Positions 16,742 to 20,673 of a stretch of DNA of 20,673 bases are shown here, piece by piece; the first letter of the stretch is position 1, and every line of letters begins with the position of its first letter. The notes beneath the pieces were generated by a model. It was not told the DNA's origin and did not search any database. It saw only the letters and a list, made by a program, of their open reading frames with translations. Location: contig JALCCG010000345.1 in assembly GCA_023212695.1 (NCBI GenBank), forward strand, positions 1 through 20,673, in the 5' to 3' direction. Source of the DNA: Sporisorium sorghi. Lineage: Eukaryota > Basidiomycota > Ustilaginomycetes > Ustilaginales > Ustilaginaceae. Position numbers and translations under genes: made by a program.

Positions 16742-17299
16742 ATGTCGGAAGCTTACGCAGGAAAGTCGGATCAGCAGATCATCGACGAGCAGGTAGGTTG
16801 TTCTCTTCAATGATCTCAGCTTCTTTTCCTCGATCAGACCCTGACACCTCTGCCTTTGCCTCCTCTACAGTTCCGCGACCTGGACAACAAGTCAGACAGC
16901 CGACTCAAGGACTCGTTCCACCCCAAGACGACGGTCACGTCCGAGGAGTCGGGCGTCGACGAGTCTGGCCTCTCCTCGTTCCCAGGCGCCTCAGTCAGCG
17001 TGGGCCGCACGGGTCAGACGGGCGGCGGCACGAACCCGCAGAACATCCCGCCCGAGGAGGGCGGCGACGACCGCTCGCAGCGCACGGGCGAGTCGAGCAT
17101 CCGCTTCGAGGGCACCGGCGGGCCCGAAGACAAGAAGTTCGAGGCGCTGCGCGATAACCCGGGCGGATTCGACGCTAAGCCCAGGGGTATCGATGAGCCG
17201 CGCCAGGCGAACCTGAACGAGCCGGTGCCGCAGACCGAGCCGCAGAGGTTGGAGGAGGATCAGGAGGCTACAGCTCGTAGCCATGTTATCAACTCGTGA
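16742..17299 (+). CDS. Small hydrophilic protein of unknown function, 159 residues
   Basis: Exons 16742-16792 (17 codons, MSEAYAGKSDQQIIDEQ) and 16871-17299 join in phase 0. The product is polar throughout: rich in Gly, Asp, Glu, Arg, Ser and Pro, with almost no hydrophobic stretches, no signal peptide and no membrane segment. Features are FRDLDNKSDSRLKDSFHPKT after the junction, a Gly/Thr-rich centre (GRTGQTGGGTNPQNIPPEEG) and FEALRDNPGGFDAKPRGIDE toward the end. It is probably intrinsically disordered. I do not recognise the family; a hydrophilin or stress-protectant type role would fit the composition but is only a guess. Codons end heavily in C or G, and a TATA box plus C/T-rich leader precede it, both suggesting abundant expression. 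Its neighbours are mitochondrial energy genes, though there is no targeting sequence. Confidence 0.88.
16793..16870 (+). other. Intron of the 159-residue orphan gene, 78 nt
   Basis: Donor CAG/GTAGGT at 16793, acceptor CCTCTACAG ending at 16870. A CTGAC branch site at 16841-16845 has its A 26 bases before the acceptor end. The intron sits between codons 17 and 18 and is phase 0. Its branch motif matches the one in the ATP4 intron. Confidence 0.92.
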
Positions 17300-17438
17300 T
17301 GCTTTCCCAACGCAAGCCGAAAGCCGTTCTAGCGCTGAGGATGGGAAGCACGAGCTGAGAAGTGTGTGTTGAGGAGATGATGGTGTCGAGCGAGGGCATC
17401 AGCAAGCAAGGGCAACTTCGAGGTCCGTCTCGAAGCTA

Positions 17439-17466
17439 TTTTTTTTTTTTTTTTTTTTTTTTTTTT
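17439..17466 (+). repeat. (T)28 homopolymer
   Basis: Twenty-eight T residues lie 139 bases after the orphan stop codon. The length equals, in opposite orientation, the A28 run upstream of the same gene. Confidence 0.95.
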
Positions 17467-17587
17467 CCGCACCTCACGCAAGAACTACAGAGTCTAACAA
17501 ATTGGGATTTTTTATTTATTTTTATTTTTAAATTTATTTCCATTTTTCACGTTCCAAAAGCCAGAATTGAAGAACAGCAGCACGCGC

Positions 17588-17610
17588 TTTTTTTTTTTTT
17601 TTTTTTTTTT
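17588..17610 (+). repeat. (T)23 homopolymer
   Basis: The second of three poly-T runs between the orphan and kinase genes. Confidence 0.95.
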
Positions 17611-17746
17611 ATAGCTAAGTCGCTGATGATTGGCAGTCGAGAAGCCTTTTTTCCTCTCTTGAACCGGCTTTCAATCGTGCATCTTGAGCCGTGTCTGCTC
17701 TTGCTCTGCTCTTGCGCCTGTCTCCCCGCCTTTTCTTTTTCTTTTC

Positions 17747-17766
17747 TTTTTTTTTTTTTTTTTTTT
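17747..17766 (+). repeat. (T)20 homopolymer
   Basis: The third poly-T run, preceded by a CTTTTC-interrupted T-rich stretch from 17731. Confidence 0.95.
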
Positions 17767-18300
17767 CCTTTCTCGCGGAGCTGCTCTTGTGACTCTGACA
17801 TGTCCCCGTTGGTCCGGTTCGAGGCCCTTCTTGCTCCGGCAATGCCTGTCTGCGTTGAGTCATTCAAACACAAATCAGAAAGCAGCAGCTTCCCCGCAAC
17901 TCAGACTCTCATTTCTCGTCTCACAACCTTCAACCGGAGACGCAAACGATCTTCGCCTCTCGCTTCCTTCTCCTCTTCCTCTTCCTCCATCACGACTTTC
18001 AAGGCACTCCTCCCACAGCATATAACGTCGCATTCACTCGACGCAGGCGAACTCACGCGAACACGCATCAAAGGCTCCGCTCTCCACTTCGCAACCTCTC
18101 TCGATCGCCATCAAGCACGATCCTTGACTTGCGCTCGCACGCAATTTACAAACTACTAGCATCACTGCAGGGCCTCCCTGTCGACTACGATCCTAACGCG
18201 CATTCATCGATACTGTGCGTCCTCAGACGCCTTCACGCAGTAACCAAAGCATTCGGCGTCAAGACCGAGGGCCTGATCCCTACCTTGGCTGTTCATCACA

Positions 18301-19722
18301 ATGAGCTACCACATCTCACAAAAGCTGTGGTCGCAGCTGCATCACTTTGCCAGCTTCCCACAAACCGGCATCTCGCTGCGACAGATGGTGCAGTTCGGTC
18401 GCAATCCCAACCCGGGCACCATCCTTCAAGCAGGCAGCTTTCTCGCTGAAGAATTGCCCATCCGACTCGCGCATCGTGTCAAGGAGCTCGACGAGTTGCC
18501 ACATGATCTCTCCAAAATGCCCTCGATCGTCAAGGTCAAGAACTGGTATGCCCAGTCCTTTGAGGAGCTCGTCAACTTCCCCAAGCCGCAGCTCTCGGAG
18601 ACGGTGCAGAAGCTGCTCCAGACCGCCGCCAAGAGCACAGAACCGCTTCCTGAATCCAAGCCCAACCCGAGTCTGCTCGAATCCGCCACCATCACCGACA
18701 GCGACGCCGGCCTAGCAAAAGCGCTCGTGCCCAAGAACGGCAACGGCTCAAGATCGCGCGCGCTGCTCGAGCATCGATACTACGCCAACCTGCCCGATCA
18801 CCAGTGGCCCAGCGAGATCGAGCAGTACAACGAGGACTTCACCAAGGCGCTCGAAAAGATCAAAAAGAGGCACGATGCCGTCGTCACCACCATCGCGCAG
18901 GGCGTGCTCGAGTACAAGCGCTCGAGAAAGCGCAACACGCTGCAGGCCGACGTGCAGTCGTTCTTGGACCGCTTCTACCTCTCGCGTATCGGCATCCGTA
19001 TCCTCATCGGCCAGCACATTGCGCTGAGCCGATCGTCGCAACGCCCCTCATCCAAGCTCATCGGCAGCGGCTCTAGCAGCAACAGCGGCGACTACTCGCT
19101 CTCGGACCAGATCGCGCGGGTCAAAGTCGACGGCAACCAGGAGCACGAGCAGTACGTCGGCATCATTTGCACCAACACCAACGTCGGGGCTATGGCGCAC
19201 GAGGCGATCGAGAATGCGCGCTTCGTGTGCGAGGAGCACTACGGCCTGTTCAAAGGTCCGCCTGTGCAGCTCGTGTGTCCGCCAGACCTTACGTTCATGT
19301 ACGTGCCGAGCCACTTGAACCACATGCTGTTCGAGCTGCTCAAGAACTCGCTGCGTGCCGTGGTGGAGCGCTACGGCGTGGATCAGGAGGACAACTTCCC
19401 GCCGATCAAGGTGATTGTGGTCGAGGGCAAGGAGGATATCACGATCAAGATCAGCGATGAGGGCGGCGGAATCCCACGCAGCGAGATGCCGCTGGTGTGG
19501 ACATACATGTACACCACGGCCCAGTCGGAGGACCTGGATCCGGAGTTCAACGCGTCGGACTTCAAGGCGCCCATGGCTGGGTTCGGCTACGGCCTGCCGC
19601 TGGCGCGGCTGTACGCGCGCTACTTTGGCGGAGACCTGAAACTCATCTCGATGGAAGGATACGGCACGGACGTGTACGTGCACCTCAACCGGCTGTCGTC
19701 GAGCAGCGAGCCGCTGCCGTAG
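18301..19722 (+). CDS. Mitochondrial pyruvate dehydrogenase kinase (PDK/Pkp family)
   Basis: The 473-residue protein has the full PDK layout. An N-terminal helical bundle has FASFPQTGISLRQMVQFG (16-33), LPIRLAHRVKELDELPHDL (52-70) and FLDRFYLSRIGIRILIGQHI (221-240), with the conserved His at 239. A GHKL ATP-binding domain has the N-box ELLKNSLRA (345-353), DEGGG (386-390) and GFGYGLPLAR (427-436). The end is GTDVYVHLNRLSSSSEPLP. In the family it phosphorylates Ser residues of PDH E1-alpha in the matrix and so shuts off acetyl-CoA production from pyruvate; a branched-chain kinase role is the alternative. A Pro/Ser/Gly-rich insert at about 106-155 is longer than in animal enzymes. The ATG at 18301 is the first after an in-frame TGA at 18274-18276. 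No strong Arg-rich presequence is visible. A coding-like frame continues after the TAG (see 19723-19836). Confidence 0.94.
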   Translation: MSYHISQKLWSQLHHFASFPQTGISLRQMVQFGRNPNPGTILQAGSFLAEELPIRLAHRVKELDELPHDLSKMPSIVKVKNWYAQSFEELVNFPKPQLSETVQKLLQTAAKSTEPLPESKPNPSLLESATITDSDAGLAKALVPKNGNGSRSRALLEHRYYANLPDHQWPSEIEQYNEDFTKALEKIKKRHDAVVTTIAQGVLEYKRSRKRNTLQADVQSFLDRFYLSRIGIRILIGQHIALSRSSQRPSSKLIGSGSSSNSGDYSLSDQIARVKVDGNQEHEQYVGIICTNTNVGAMAHEAIENARFVCEEHYGLFKGPPVQLVCPPDLTFMYVPSHLNHMLFELLKNSLRAVVERYGVDQEDNFPPIKVIVVEGKEDITIKISDEGGGIPRSEMPLVWTYMYTTAQSEDLDPEFNASDFKAPMAGFGYGLPLARLYARYFGGDLKLISMEGYGTDVYVHLNRLSSSSEPLP

Positions 19723-19836
19723 GAATACCTCAGGTCCAAATACGGCTGGAAGCGCAACCGCACCATCAGCGAGATCGAGGCCAAGGATCGCGACGTCCAG
19801 CAGCACCAGCGCCAACACGGCAGTGCGCTTGGCAGG
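19723..19836 (+). other. Coding-like in-frame tail after the kinase TAG
   Basis: The 38 codons after TAG 19720-19722, in the kinase frame, start EYLRSKYGWKRNRTISEIEA. By hand count, G or C occupies 24 of 38 first, 16 of 38 second and 32 of 38 third positions, the pattern of real coding sequence in this window. The frame stays open to TGA at 20245-20247, but the bias fades after the G-run at about 19834-19841. It could be a read-through or splice-derived extension, or the remnant of a formerly longer protein. Confidence 0.4.
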
Positions 19837-20673
19837 GGGGGATGGATGGAGACAGCCACAGCACCCGTCGCTGCTGGAATCGCCGCACTCGCCTGGTGCG
19901 AACCAGCCTGGTTTCCTGAGCCGTTTTGGACCTGCCCCTGCCGAGGGAGAGAGCAGGGGAGGAGGAGGAGGGTTGGCGTTTTTACTGGGATGGTTGCCCA
20001 AAAGCTGGCAGCGCAGGTGGGGTCCGCTCCAGCAGCAGCAAGTGGGGTCGGAAGGGGGGTTCTAGCGGTGATGTGCCGCCGCCGCCGCCTCCACCGACTG
20101 CGAGTGGTGCTGGCGGTGGTAAGGACGATGTGGGACGATCGATCTGAAGGTGTCTTGGATGCTAGACGCGGGCGACAATGGCCCGCTCTCGTTCGAATGG
20201 ACGGACGACATGACACGCTCTCAAACACATGTACATTAGCCTCGTGAACGCCATCTTGCAACGTTTTCTTCATGTCAAACCGTCTAGCAGTGTCACGGCC
20301 GTAGGAAGCAGGAACAGGCGTCGAGTGCGTTTCAGCTGGAATTTGAAAGTCTCATTCGCAAGCTCGTGTGGGTTGACGATCTTTCGCACATTGAAAGACC
20401 AACACCCTCCGTTCCGTAGGCACAGCTGCAATGACATGCACGGCTACAGCAGTGGGTTTTGCGCCGGCCCATTTCATCATGCAAGCTGCTTCCAATGAAG
20501 CAGCGGTATGAAGTGTTTGTTTCGCTCCCCCCACTCTGAGCATTGAAGGGCTTTCAATATGCACAATGCGGCCGCAGAAGCGCAAATTGCAAACAGATCG
20601 CTTATTTGAAGGATCGATTGCGAAGGTTACTCGACGGTATGAAACGTCACTGTGAAGCCCTTGTGCTTCGTCA
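19837..20673. other. 3' flank of the kinase gene, no confident gene
   Basis: No complete gene can be supported. Protein-like stretches appear in different plus frames: about 19926-20147 (GWRFYWDGCPKAG, then a seven-Pro run) and about 20141-20239 (DLKVSWMLDAGDNGPLSFEW, stopping at TAG 20237-20239). G-rich runs lie between them at 19957-19975 and 20052-20058. From 20240 onward the sequence is of mixed composition and I see nothing recognisable, on either strand, to the window end. Confidence 0.4.

Larger units (their letters stand above)
17300..18300 (+). promoter_or_regulatory. Intergenic region between the orphan gene and the kinase gene, rich in poly-T
   Basis: About 1 kb with no supportable gene; an open frame at 17362-18159 is mainly poly-Phe from T tracts. 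T28 lies at 17439-17466, T23 at 17588-17610 and T20 at 17747-17766. A 40-base A/T-only-like island spans about 17507-17547. From about 17880 the sequence becomes C/T-rich, as expected for the kinase promoter and leader. CATATAACG near 18019 could be a weak TATA element. Confidence 0.6.

Noticed and set aside
17810..17830. tRNA-like B-box (GGTTCGAGGCC)
   Set aside because: No matching T-arm stem, A-box or cloverleaf can be built around it.
17362..18159. 265-residue plus-strand open frame in the poly-T region
   Set aside because: It is dominated by poly-Phe from the T tracts and has no ordered segment or family resemblance.
19048..20001. 317-residue minus-strand open frame over the kinase 3' half
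   Set aside because: It is a shadow of the kinase codons. The base-position bias in this region fits the plus strand.
20229..20585. Short open frames near the window end on both strands
   Set aside because: They are under 90 residues with no coding-type bias or familiar motif.

Overview
The window looks like nuclear DNA of a basidiomycete fungus, most likely a smut or a related yeast-like Ustilaginomycete. I infer this from GC-rich coding sequence with G/C-ending codons, mostly intron-free genes, short GT-AG introns, long Ala/Ser/Pro/Gln-rich disordered stretches, and proteins that resemble fungal rather than animal or plant families. No prokaryotic, viral, CRISPR or intact transposon signature was seen. 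Species cannot be read from the sequence alone.

Layout: ten protein genes occupy most of the window. The first nine alternate strictly in strand, giving four convergent and four divergent pairs. In order they are: (1) a very large, mostly disordered protein of unknown function (+, 474-5354, or to 5459 if a candidate 3' intron is used); (2) an Rvs161/Hob3 BAR protein (-, 5508-6296); (3) the ESCRT-III protein Vps60/CHMP5 (+, 6735-7400); (4) the TFIIH subunit Ssl1/p44 (-, 7698-9221); (5) a His/Gln/Ala-rich protein with a short Ssr4-like chromatin-remodelling signature (+, 9558-11213); (6) the 60S assembly factor Nop53 (-, 11395-12732); (7) a Yar1-like ankyrin protein (+, 13210-13869); (8) mitochondrial ATP synthase subunit 4/b (-, 14169-15489, one 607-nt intron); (9) a 159-residue hydrophilic orphan with a TATA box and one 78-nt intron (+, 16742-17299); (10) a mitochondrial pyruvate dehydrogenase kinase (+, 18301-19722). 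About 950 bases follow the kinase with no confident gene.

How the genes relate: three consecutive divergent promoters each join two genes of related process: membrane remodelling (RVS161/VPS60), transcription and chromatin (SSL1/SSR4-like) and ribosome assembly (NOP53/YAR1). Further right lie two mitochondrial energy genes (ATP4 and PDK) with the orphan between them. These are otherwise housekeeping genes and do not form an obvious dedicated cluster.

The least ordinary signals are: complementary (CAG)8 and (CTG)11 tracts near opposite ends of the long ATP4 intron; a coding-like in-frame tail directly after the TAG of the kinase gene; a possible unrecognised last intron in gene 1; RRPE/PAC-like motifs in the NOP53/YAR1 promoter; and long A/T homopolymers around the orphan gene. 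I found no clear evidence of a wholly new multi-gene system. The best candidates for undescribed biology are the orphan proteins 1 and 9, the kinase tail and the self-pairing intron.
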